Source: Holophagales bacterium UBA2201 (lineage in GTDB: Bacteria; Acidobacteriota; Thermoanaerobaculia; UBA2201). Taken from it: a stretch of DNA of 11,115 nucleotides. This document shows positions 1 to 5,624 of the stretch, piece after piece. The notes under the pieces are model-generated. The model ran no database searches, was not told the origin of the DNA, and saw only the letters and a list, made by a program, of their open reading frames with translations. The DNA lies in NCBI GenBank assembly GCA_002327305.1, contig DCUZ01000025.1:61899-73013 (forward strand), given 5' to 3'. The translations under genes and the position numbers were made by a program. Each line of letters begins with the position of its first letter. The stretch's first letter is position 1.

Positions 1-81
1 ATCATCGGTTCCGAAGGGTTCACCCAGACCTACACCGAACTGAGGGCCTCCCGGCCGTGGCGAAGCGGAAAAGCCTCATAG
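1..81 (+). CDS. C-terminal tail of an unidentified upstream gene (partial)
   Basis: Frame 1 is open from the window edge to a TAG at 79-81 and encodes 26 residues beginning IIGSEGFTQTYTELRAS. Most third codon positions are G or C, as in the neighbouring genes, whereas the frame used by the next gene has poorer third-position GC before position 57. This suggests the stretch really codes. It overlaps the following L,D-transpeptidase start by 25 nt, so the two are probably cotranscribed and translationally coupled. The tail is too short for family assignment, and the rest of the gene lies outside the window. Confidence 0.4.
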   Translation: MIGSEGFTQTYTELRASRPWRSGKAS

Positions 82-887
82 GGCTCGACCTGGCCCGGCC
101 GGTGGAGGCCGACAGGCCGGCGTCGGCAGCCCCGGCCCCGGCGTCTCCCCCGCCGACGCCCGCCCGCCGCGGCGCGTGGGCCGCGGGCCTGTGGCGCCGC
201 CGCTCGGAATGGCGCGGCGCCGCGCGATGGGCATGGGAGGCCATCCGGGGGCGGTGGCGCCGCCGGGGACGATGGGTGGACCATCTCCTGGCCGCCGCCT
301 TCTCCATCCTGTTCCTCTGCTTCGTCTTTCTGTCCACCGGCGTCGGCCGTTCCGCCCTCCCCCTCGACCGCATGAAGACGGATCCGCAACCCCCCCTCCC
401 CCTTGAGAAAGGGGAGGCCAAGAAGATCCGCGCCCGTTTGCCCAACCGTTCCTATCTGGCCGTGGACCGGTCCGGCAACACCATGTGGCTGAGGAAGGGG
501 GACGGGACGCTCGTCAAGCGGATGGTCGTCTCGGCCGGTTCCGGGGGGGTCCTGGAGGAGCCCAACGGGAAGCGCGTGTGGGTCTTCGACACCCCCCTGG
601 GGGTGTTCACCGTCAAGGGGATGCAGGACAACCCGGTGTGGGTCAAGCCCGACTGGGCCTTCATCGAGGAGGGGGAGCCCATCCCCAAGAACTACGCCGA
701 CCGTTTCGAGCCGGGCATGCTCGGCGAATACGCCCTCTCCCTCGGGGACGGCTATCTCATTCACGGGACGCTCTACGAGCGGCTCCTGGGAAGGAATGTC
801 ACGCATGGGTGCATCCGCGTGGGCCGCGACGATCTGCGGCTCGTGGTCAAGAACATTCGCGTCGGCGACCGCGTGTATATTTTTTAG
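57..887 (+). CDS. Membrane-anchored L,D-transpeptidase (YkuD domain)
   Basis: The 276-residue protein begins at a GTG, with a modest TGAGG about 12 nt upstream. It has a Pro/Ala-rich then Arg-rich cytoplasmic N-terminus (1-73), one hydrophobic segment at about 74-96 (WVDHLLAAAFSILFLCFVF) that should act as an uncleaved membrane anchor, and an exported YkuD domain at about 130-276. The YkuD hallmarks are visible: DTPLGVFTVKG (178-188), the first histidine in YLIHGT (H236), and the catalytic motif HGCIRV with H250, C252 and R254. Enzymes of this family use the cysteine to make 3-3 peptidoglycan cross-links or to attach proteins to peptidoglycan, acting in the periplasm. The ending GDRVYIF is typical, so the gene is complete. 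It overlaps both the upstream tail (25 nt) and the downstream gene (about 83 nt), implying an operon. Family confidence is high. The exact start and the substrate (cross-linking versus protein attachment) cannot be read from sequence. Confidence 0.93.
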   Translation: MAKRKSLIGLDLARPVEADRPASAAPAPASPPPTPARRGAWAAGLWRRRSEWRGAARWAWEAIRGRWRRRGRWVDHLLAAAFSILFLCFVFLSTGVGRSALPLDRMKTDPQPPLPLEKGEAKKIRARLPNRSYLAVDRSGNTMWLRKGDGTLVKRMVVSAGSGGVLEEPNGKRVWVFDTPLGVFTVKGMQDNPVWVKPDWAFIEEGEPIPKNYADRFEPGMLGEYALSLGDGYLIHGTLYERLLGRNVTHGCIRVGRDDLRLVVKNIRVGDRVYIF

Positions 888-1515
888 CCTGGCGGCCTTC
901 CCCCAGGCCCAGCCCCTCACCGCCCACGAGAAGTCCCTGGCGGCGAAGGACGCGTTCTACTTCCTCATCGACCTTCCGGACCAGCGCATCATTCTCAAGT
1001 ACCACGGCGCCCACCTGGCCGACTGGCCCATCCAAAAGGTGGAGGCCATCGCCGCCAGCGCCCTCTTCATCAAGCGGGTCCCCCATAAGTTTCCCGAGAT
1101 CTTCTATGTCTTCGACGCCTCCGTGGATCCCCCCGTGGAGATCCCCCGCCCCAAGATCATCCCCCCCGACCCGGACCGGGAGGAGGAGGCCGGGGCGTCG
1201 GCCATCCCCCCCACCATGGAGGAATTGATCAAGGCCCCCCGCGAATACACCCTCCGGGGCGACGCCCCCTGGCAGGTGCGGATCCGGCTCCCCGAGACGC
1301 CCGAAAACGCCGTCCCGGAGCCCAAGTTCACCGAGGCCCTCCTGTCCCGCGTCCGCGGCTTCTTCAAGGGGATCACCGGCGACATCCCCCCCGTCCTCAT
1401 CCTCACCCTCGCCAACGAGGACGGGGAGAAGATCTACCGCGCCTTCCCCGAAAAGGCCAACCTCCTCGTCTATTTCACCCCGCCGGTTCCGGAGACGGAA
1501 AACAACCGACCCTAG
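805..1515 (+). CDS. Hypothetical exported protein downstream of and overlapping the L,D-transpeptidase gene
   Basis: I do not recognise this protein. I chose the ATG at 805 because GGGAAGGA at 788-795 sits 9 nt upstream. An ATG at 796 directly abuts that site. No other ATG or GTG occurs in frame until GTG about 80 codons in. This start gives 236 residues and places the first 83 nt inside the transpeptidase gene in another frame. The N-terminus has an Arg followed by a hydrophobic stretch (CIFFSLAAFPQAQ), resembling a weak signal peptide. The stretch DAFYFLIDLPDQRIILKYHG resembles the first strands of YkuD-like folds, but there is no HGC catalytic motif. The middle is rich in Pro and acidic residues. 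The C-terminal part (PPVLILTLANEDGEKIYRAF) looks globular. Tight linkage suggests a role with the transpeptidase in the envelope. That role is inference, and the start is uncertain. Confidence 0.7.
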   Translation: MGASAWAATICGSWSRTFASATACIFFSLAAFPQAQPLTAHEKSLAAKDAFYFLIDLPDQRIILKYHGAHLADWPIQKVEAIAASALFIKRVPHKFPEIFYVFDASVDPPVEIPRPKIIPPDPDREEEAGASAIPPTMEELIKAPREYTLRGDAPWQVRIRLPETPENAVPEPKFTEALLSRVRGFFKGITGDIPPVLILTLANEDGEKIYRAFPEKANLLVYFTPPVPETENNRP

Positions 1516-1583
1516 CGCGTCGGCAAGACGGAACCGCAGGCGGCGGGTTGCGGGGGGGGCTCGTTCCCGCTTTCTTTCTCCCC

Positions 1584-3368
1584 TCAGTCCCTTCCCTTTT
1601 TGACGGCGCACGCGGCCCGGCGGTAGGAGGCGTCGAGGAATTCCTCCAGCCCCGCCAGGATCTCCTCGCCCATGCGGCGGAAGTCGTGGTCGAGCCGGCG
1701 GACGCGGCGTCGGGCGTCCCGCAGGAGGCGCGCCTTGTACTTCCCCAGTTCCAGTGCCGCGCGGGACGGGTCGAGGGAGGCCCGGGCCCGCGCGATCCGC
1801 TCCGCGTACACCGCCCGGGCGCGCTCGGCGCGCTCCTTCAGCGCGTCCACGGCCAGGATCCCGCGGGTCATCGTGAAGAAGTGGTGCCCCTTCACGGCCA
1901 GGGTCACCGCCTCGGGGAGCATCCGCGGTTTCACCGCCAGGGCTTGGGCGATGTACATCAGGTAATGGAACCCGTAGAAGGAGAACGGCTGGCGGGTGAA
2001 CGAGCGCCACCCGGCCCGCAGTTCGGTCCACCGCACCTTCAGCGCCGCCTTGCGGTTGGGCTTCACCTGCCGCAGGTGGGTCAGGCATCGGGCGAAGTAG
2101 GCCCGGGGCGCGTAGATGGAGCGCAGGATGCGCTTGTAGCCGTTCAGCAGTTCCGTCCGGTCCATCCGCGGCTCGTAGTTCAATTCCAGCCCGTGCGTGT
2201 TGTTGCCGCCGGATTCGGAGACGGCCCGCCCCTCCGCCTCCAGCCGCTTGTGGAGGCGGGTGGTGGGGAGGACGGTCAGCAGGCCCACCATGGCCTGCAC
2301 GATGCCCGACTTCTTGATGAAGGCGATCTGGCGGTCGAAGATGTCCCCGGTGTCGCTGTCGAACCCCACGATGAACCCGCCGGAGACCTCGATCCCGTTC
2401 CGCTGGATGCGTTTCACGCTCTCCAGCATGTCCTCTCGGGTGTTCTGCCGCTTGCCGATGCAGGCCAGCGTCGCCGTGTCGGGGGTCTCGATCCCCACGA
2501 AGACCATGGTGAACCCCGCCCGTTTCGCCAGCGCCAGGAGGGCGTCGTCGAGGGCGAAGTCGATGGAGACCTCCGTGAAGAGGCTGAAGGGATACCCGTG
2601 CCGCTCCTGCCATCGCGCCATGTCGGCCAACAGCGGCAGGACCTGCCTGCGGTTGCCGATGAAGTTGTCGTCCACCAGAAAGAGCCCGCCCCGCCAACCC
2701 AGCCCATAAAGCAGGTCGAACTCCCCCAGCATCTGCGCGTTGGACTTCACCCGGGCGGTGCGGCCGAAGAGCGGCACGATGTCGCAGAACTCGCAGTCGA
2801 AGGGGCACCCGCGCGAAAATTGCAGGGCCAGGGCGGAGTAGGCGCCGCGCTTGAGGAGGTCGTAGCGGGGGAAGGGGGTGCCCGCCAGGTCCGGCCGATC
2901 GTCGCTTTGGTAGAGGGGCCCGGGGGTGCCCGCCTCCAGGTCATCCAGGAACCGCGGCAGGGTCACCTCTGCCTCGTTGAGGACGAAGTGGTCCACCCCT
3001 GCGATGGAGGCGTGGCACTCGGTGGGGTACGGCCCCCCGGCCACCACCGGCACGCCCAGGGCGTTGCACCGGCGCACCACGGCGTCGAAGGACGCCTTTT
3101 GGATGAGCATCGCGGAGACGAAGACCAGGTCTGCGTCGCGGATCGTCCCGTCATCGAGGGGCTCGACATTCATGTCCACCACCCGCAGGCTCCATTCCCG
3201 GGGCAGAAGCGCCGCCACGGTCAGCAGGCCCAAGGGGGGCAGGGAGGCCTTCTTTCCGATGAAGGGGAGGGTGTAGGTGAAGCTCCAATAGGTGGGGGGG
3301 ATCTCCGGATAAACCAGGAGCGCCCTCCGGGGAGAGGGACGGGTGCCGCGCGCGTGGATCGACTGCAT
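1584..3368 (-). CDS. B12-binding-domain radical SAM protein, DUF4070/HpnP-like type
   Basis: The protein has 594 residues from the ATG at 3368, which is preceded by AAAGGAAG at 6-nt spacing. An in-frame ATG at 3398 would add 10 residues but has a poorer ribosome site. Domains in order: an N-terminal B12-binding-like Rossmann region (about 10-150) with PPLGLLTVAALLP and AGGPYPTE; the radical SAM core with CxxxCxxC (C188, C192, C195 in SRGCPFDCEFCDI) for the 4Fe-4S cluster; FLVDDNFIGN, FVGIETPD, KRQNTRED and GGFIVGFDSD along the barrel; a DUF4070-like segment with VGLLTVLPTTRLHKRLEAEGR; and an Arg/Ala-rich helical tail (about 490-594). The pattern resembles hopanoid C-2 methylase HpnP and relatives, which pair SAM radical chemistry with cobalamin methylation. 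The family is broad, however, and no hopanoid genes are in the window, so the substrate is unknown. It lies 89 nt downstream of mop on the same strand and may be cotranscribed with it. Confidence 0.9.
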   Translation of the reverse strand: MQSIHARGTRPSPRRALLVYPEIPPTYWSFTYTLPFIGKKASLPPLGLLTVAALLPREWSLRVVDMNVEPLDDGTIRDADLVFVSAMLIQKASFDAVVRRCNALGVPVVAGGPYPTECHASIAGVDHFVLNEAEVTLPRFLDDLEAGTPGPLYQSDDRPDLAGTPFPRYDLLKRGAYSALALQFSRGCPFDCEFCDIVPLFGRTARVKSNAQMLGEFDLLYGLGWRGGLFLVDDNFIGNRRQVLPLLADMARWQERHGYPFSLFTEVSIDFALDDALLALAKRAGFTMVFVGIETPDTATLACIGKRQNTREDMLESVKRIQRNGIEVSGGFIVGFDSDTGDIFDRQIAFIKKSGIVQAMVGLLTVLPTTRLHKRLEAEGRAVSESGGNNTHGLELNYEPRMDRTELLNGYKRILRSIYAPRAYFARCLTHLRQVKPNRKAALKVRWTELRAGWRSFTRQPFSFYGFHYLMYIAQALAVKPRMLPEAVTLAVKGHHFFTMTRGILAVDALKERAERARAVYAERIARARASLDPSRAALELGKYKARLLRDARRRVRRLDHDFRRMGEEILAGLEEFLDASYRRAACAVKKGRD

Positions 3369-3457
3369 CGGGTACTTCCTTTCGAGTTTCGCCGCCATCC
3401 GGGTCCAGTAAATGATAACACGCGCGGGGCCGGATAGTTTCCCGGCGTCCGGACCTG

Positions 3458-3667
3458 CTACTCCTTGACGAGGAGGACGCTGATGGCCTTGACCACCACC
3501 CGGACGCGGTCGCCCTTTTTCAATTTCAACGCGTCAATGGAGTCGAGGGTCATCACCGATTCCATGGCCGATTTGGCCGGGACCTGGAGCTTGACCTGCC
3601 CCATCACGGTCCCCCGCTTGATCTCCGTCACCTTGCCGGCGAGGGTATTGCGCGCTCCGTATTTCAT
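3458..3667 (-). CDS. Molbindin-like TOBE/Mop domain protein
   Basis: This is a single-domain protein of 69 residues beginning MKYGARNTLAGKVTEIKRG, the usual length and opening of stand-alone molybdenum-pterin-binding (Mop/molbindin) proteins. Typical features follow: VMGQVKLQV, the SMDSI-like ESVMTLDSIDAL helix, KKGDRVRVVVKA and SVLLVKE. Family members assemble into small rings and hold molybdate or tungstate in the cytoplasm, buffering it for cofactor synthesis. I placed the start at 3667, where GGGAGG sits 6 nt upstream. An in-frame ATG at 3700 would add 11 residues that do not match the family. No molybdate transporter or cofactor-synthesis gene is in view. The next gene on the strand is the radical SAM enzyme. 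Metal binding is family knowledge and was not shown here. Confidence 0.9.
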   Translation of the reverse strand: MKYGARNTLAGKVTEIKRGTVMGQVKLQVPAKSAMESVMTLDSIDALKLKKGDRVRVVVKAISVLLVKE

Positions 3668-3695
3668 GATAGGCCTCCCGTATTGGTTTGATCCC

Positions 3696-3726
3696 ATCAT
3701 ATCACAATGGGCCCGCGCCGTGTGAA
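3696..3726 (-). promoter_or_regulatory. Possible promoter for mop
   Basis: Reading the minus strand, TATGAT (3701-3696) is a good -10 candidate located 28 nt before the mop ATG. The best -35 candidate is TTCACA (3726-3721), with a long 19-bp spacer and only a partial match. The start of transcription would fall near 3689, leaving a short leader that contains GGGAGG. Confidence 0.35.
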
Positions 3727-3770
3727 CGCCCCGGGGAAGGCCCGGCAGAAGCCGTCGCCGCAGCGGCCGG

Positions 3771-3977
3771 CTATCTTTTCACCAGCTCCACCCGGCGGTT
3801 CTTCGTCCGGCCGTCCTCGGAATCGTTGGAGGCCACGGGGGCGAGGGGGCCGACGCCGTGGGCCGTCAGCCGGGCGGCCGCGATGCGCTCCCCCGCCCGG
3901 AGGTTCAGGTTGGGATCCTGACGGAGCAGGTTCATGTTCTCCTTGAGGGCCGGCCGGGGACTGGAATAGGCACCGAA
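3771..3977 (-). pseudogene. Relic of an OmpA C-terminal (peptidoglycan-binding) domain with an internal deletion
   Basis: The minus strand encodes a short open stretch ending in a TAG at 3773-3771. Its C-terminus (PVASNDSEDGRTKNRRVELV, then KR) is an unmistakable OmpA-family ending, closely matching PVASNDTPDGRAKNRRVELV in the complete gene at 4710-5549. Upstream, ALKENMNLLRQDPNLNLR matches the helix that precedes the GHTD loop. The reading then jumps straight to ERIAAARLTAHGVG. About 30 residues are therefore missing, including the GHTD aspartate and the conserved arginine that bind peptidoglycan. There is no signal peptide and no long N-terminal domain: the frame stops at 4004-4002, and osmC begins just beyond. 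The longest ATG-initiated version starts at 3935 (54 residues). I read it as a truncated, internally deleted duplicate. The frame is still clean, so a recent loss or a small retained peptide cannot be excluded. Confidence 0.7.
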
Positions 3978-3985
3978 GGCGTCCC

Positions 3986-3994
3986 TGTTACAAT
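3986..3994 (+). promoter_or_regulatory. Extended -10 promoter for the OsmC-family gene
   Basis: TGTTACAAT reads as an extended -10 element: TG, one base, then TACAAT with five of six consensus bases. No good -35 lies 16-18 bp upstream, which fits extended -10 promoters. Transcription would start near 4001, giving a leader of about 22 nt that carries AAAGGAG before the ATG at 4023. Confidence 0.5.
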
Positions 3995-4022
3995 TTTCAG
4001 ATCAAGCGAAAGGAGAATGATC

Positions 4023-4577
4023 ATGCTTAACAACGGCATCAACCTCGATAAACTCAACGAGACCGTCAACGCCATCAAAAGCGACCCCCAGAAGGCGCAG
4101 TATCAGTTCCGCGTTCGGACCCAATGGGTGGAGGGCGGCCGTTCCAAGACCACCATCAAGGGCTTCTACGGCATGGGGCGCGAGGACACGTCACGCTCGA
4201 AGCCGTTCGTGCTGGAGGCCGACGAGCCGCCGATCCTGGCGGGGGGCAACACGGGCCCCAACGCCGTCGAGACCCTGCTGGCCTCCCTGGCGGAGTGCAT
4301 GGCCGTAGGGTTCGTCTACAACGCCGCCGTGCAGGACATCAAGATCGAGGCGCTCGATTTTTCGCTCGAGGGCGACATCGACCTGCGCGGCTTCCTGGGC
4401 CTGTCGGAAACGGTGCGGCCGGGGTACAAGAACATCAAGCTGACCTGCCACGTCAAGGCCGACGCGCCCCAGCCGAAACTGCAGGAGTTGTGGAACTACG
4501 CGGCCAAGACCTCACCCGTGCTCGACATCCTGCGCAACCCCGTGCCGGTCACGGTGAAGCTCGAAGCGACGCACTGA
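4023..4577 (+). CDS. OsmC-family protein (peroxiredoxin-like fold)
   Basis: The protein has 184 residues from the ATG at 4023, with AGGAG at 7-nt spacing. An ATG at 4017 is only 1 nt from that site and is less likely. The OsmC fold is recognisable: a first strand block (AQYQFRVRTQWVEGG), ADEPPILAGGNTGPNAVETLLASLAECMAVG containing the peroxidatic-type cysteine C92, strand IKLTCHVKAD (C142), and an ending SPVLDILRNPVPVTVKL. Classical OsmC/Ohr enzymes reduce organic hydroperoxides with two cysteines, the second lying in a CPV motif near this end. Here that position reads TSPV (S164), as in many OsmC-like relatives, so classical two-cysteine chemistry is doubtful unless C142 substitutes. It is a cytoplasmic protein. 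The gene is flanked by its own promoter and a strong terminator, so it appears monocistronic. The biological substrate is unknown. Confidence 0.92.
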   Translation: MLNNGINLDKLNETVNAIKSDPQKAQYQFRVRTQWVEGGRSKTTIKGFYGMGREDTSRSKPFVLEADEPPILAGGNTGPNAVETLLASLAECMAVGFVYNAAVQDIKIEALDFSLEGDIDLRGFLGLSETVRPGYKNIKLTCHVKADAPQPKLQELWNYAAKTSPVLDILRNPVPVTVKLEATH

Positions 4578-4581
4578 ACCT

Positions 4582-4620
4582 CCCGCGCCGGGCGGACCGC
4601 CGCCCGGCGCGGGTTTTCTT
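4582..4620 (+). terminator. Strong Rho-independent terminator after the OsmC-family gene
   Basis: A perfect 14-bp GC-rich stem (CCCGCGCCGGGCGG at 4582-4595, its complement at 4600-4613) with a 4-nt loop is followed by TTTTCTT. It begins 5 nt after the osmC stop codon and separates this gene from the OmpA-family gene. Confidence 0.9.
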
Positions 4621-4634
4621 CCGTGGCCGGGGCC

Positions 4635-4663
4635 TTGACATCGCCAAGTCCGGGGATTACCAT
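4635..4663 (+). promoter_or_regulatory. Sigma70-type promoter for the OmpA-family gene
   Basis: A consensus -35 TTGACA (4635-4640), an exact 17-bp spacer and a -10 TACCAT (4658-4663, four of six consensus bases) lie between the osmC terminator and the OmpA start. The predicted leader is about 40 nt and carries AAGGAG. Confidence 0.65.
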
Positions 4664-4709
4664 GGGCGGACGGCCTCAGGGGCCGGACATCATCTCAAGG
4701 AGAATACAC

Positions 4710-5549
4710 ATGGGCAAAAGGACCTGGGGTTGGGCATGCTTGACGATCATCCTGCTGGCGGGCGGCGCGTTCGCCCAGCAGAAGGACGACAGGAACTGCA
4801 AGGACCACCCGCTGTTCCCCGACCGGATGCCGGGGGATTACTGGATCCGCTCCTGCAAATCGAGCCAATTCGACGCCTTCGCGTTCACCGTCGCCAAGGG
4901 CAAGACCGAAACGGTGGAGGGGCAGTACTGGTACCTCAGCTACTACCCTCAGGCCACGGCCCAGCAGAAACCGAGCGAACTGATGATCCAGCGCAACTAC
5001 GAAAACGCCGCCGTCAAGGCCGGCGGAGCGGTCGTCTACAGCGAGAAAGGCAAAAGCACGCTGAAGCTCACGCAGGACGGGAAGGAGACCTGGGTGCAGG
5101 TGGGGGCCGAGTTCACGGGCAAGTATTCGCTCACCATCGTCCAAAAGGAGGCCATGGAGCAGGTTGTCGTCATGGACGCCGCGGCCCTGGCCGACGGCCT
5201 CAAGACCACCGGCCATATCGCCGTGTACGACATCCTCTTCGACACGGGCAAGTCGGACATCAAGCCCGAGTCGGCCGCGGCCATCGCCGAGATCGCCAAG
5301 CTCCTGCAGTCGGACCCCGTGCTCAAACTTCATGTCGTCGGCCACACCGACAACGAGGGGACCCTCGACGGCAACCTCAAACTCTCCATGGCCCGCTCGC
5401 AGGCGGTGGTGGCGGCGCTCACGGGTTCTCACGGCATCGCGGCGGCCCGCCTCGGCTCCTTCGGGTGCGGCCAGTACGCCCCCGTGGCGTCCAACGACAC
5501 GCCGGACGGCAGGGCCAAAAACCGCCGCGTGGAACTGGTCAAACAATAA
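4710..5549 (+). CDS. OmpA-family envelope protein with C-terminal peptidoglycan-binding domain
   Basis: The protein has 279 residues, and its start is fixed by AAGGAG (4697-4702) 7 nt upstream. A Sec signal peptide (MGKRTWGWACLTIILLAGGAFA) ends at about residue 22, before QQKDD. There is no lipobox, so it is not a lipoprotein. The middle region (about 28-165) contains DHPLFPDRMPGDYW, SYYP and MIQRNYENAAVKAGGAVVY. It resembles the DUF4892-like domains sometimes found before OmpA domains, although I hold that match loosely. The OmpA domain (about 172-279) has YDILFDTGKSDIKPES, GHTDNEG (211-217) and LSMARSQAV, with D214 and R229 in the positions that grip diaminopimelate in peptidoglycan, and ends PVASNDTPDGRAKNRRVEL. 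It probably sits in the periplasm or outer membrane and tethers it to the wall. It has its own promoter. A decayed paralogue lies at 3771-3977. Confidence 0.93.
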   Translation: MGKRTWGWACLTIILLAGGAFAQQKDDRNCKDHPLFPDRMPGDYWIRSCKSSQFDAFAFTVAKGKTETVEGQYWYLSYYPQATAQQKPSELMIQRNYENAAVKAGGAVVYSEKGKSTLKLTQDGKETWVQVGAEFTGKYSLTIVQKEAMEQVVVMDAAALADGLKTTGHIAVYDILFDTGKSDIKPESAAAIAEIAKLLQSDPVLKLHVVGHTDNEGTLDGNLKLSMARSQAVVAALTGSHGIAAARLGSFGCGQYAPVASNDTPDGRAKNRRVELVKQ

Positions 5550-5591
5550 TGCGGGCGCAGGCTTCGGGCCTGCGGGGCGGGTCGGGGGGTC

Positions 5592-5624
5592 GAACAGCCG
5601 CACCCGGCAAGGGTGCGGCTGTTC
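5592..5624. terminator. Perfect stem-loop between convergent genes, possible bidirectional terminator
   Basis: A perfect 14-bp stem (GAACAGCCGCACCC at 5592-5605, complement at 5611-5624) with a 5-nt loop lies between the OmpA-family stop (5549) and the end of the convergent methyltransferase. It overlaps the TGA of the latter (5625-5623). Neither side has a clear T-run, so intrinsic termination is plausible but not certain. A smaller hairpin (CGCAGGC at 5556-5562 with GCCTGCG at 5568-5574) lies just upstream. Confidence 0.5.

Noticed and set aside
30..920. 296-codon minus-strand frame opposite the L,D-transpeptidase
   Set aside because: The plus strand has the catalytic HGCIRV motif and membrane anchor; the minus frame shows no recognisable feature.
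847..2808. 653-codon minus-strand frame covering gene 2 and part of the radical SAM gene
   Set aside because: Low-complexity Arg/Gly/Pro-rich translation that spans two real genes in shadow frames, with no motif or ribosome site.
1584..3368. Naming the radical SAM protein hpnP
   Set aside because: The motif pattern is similar, but the DUF4070 radical SAM family is broad, the protein has an extra C-terminal tail, and no hopanoid genes are nearby.
1548..3437. 629-codon open frame on the plus strand, antisense to the radical SAM gene
   Set aside because: The translation is Gly/Arg/His/Val-rich without domain motifs, while the opposite strand carries an unambiguous radical SAM protein. Long antisense frames are expected at this GC content.
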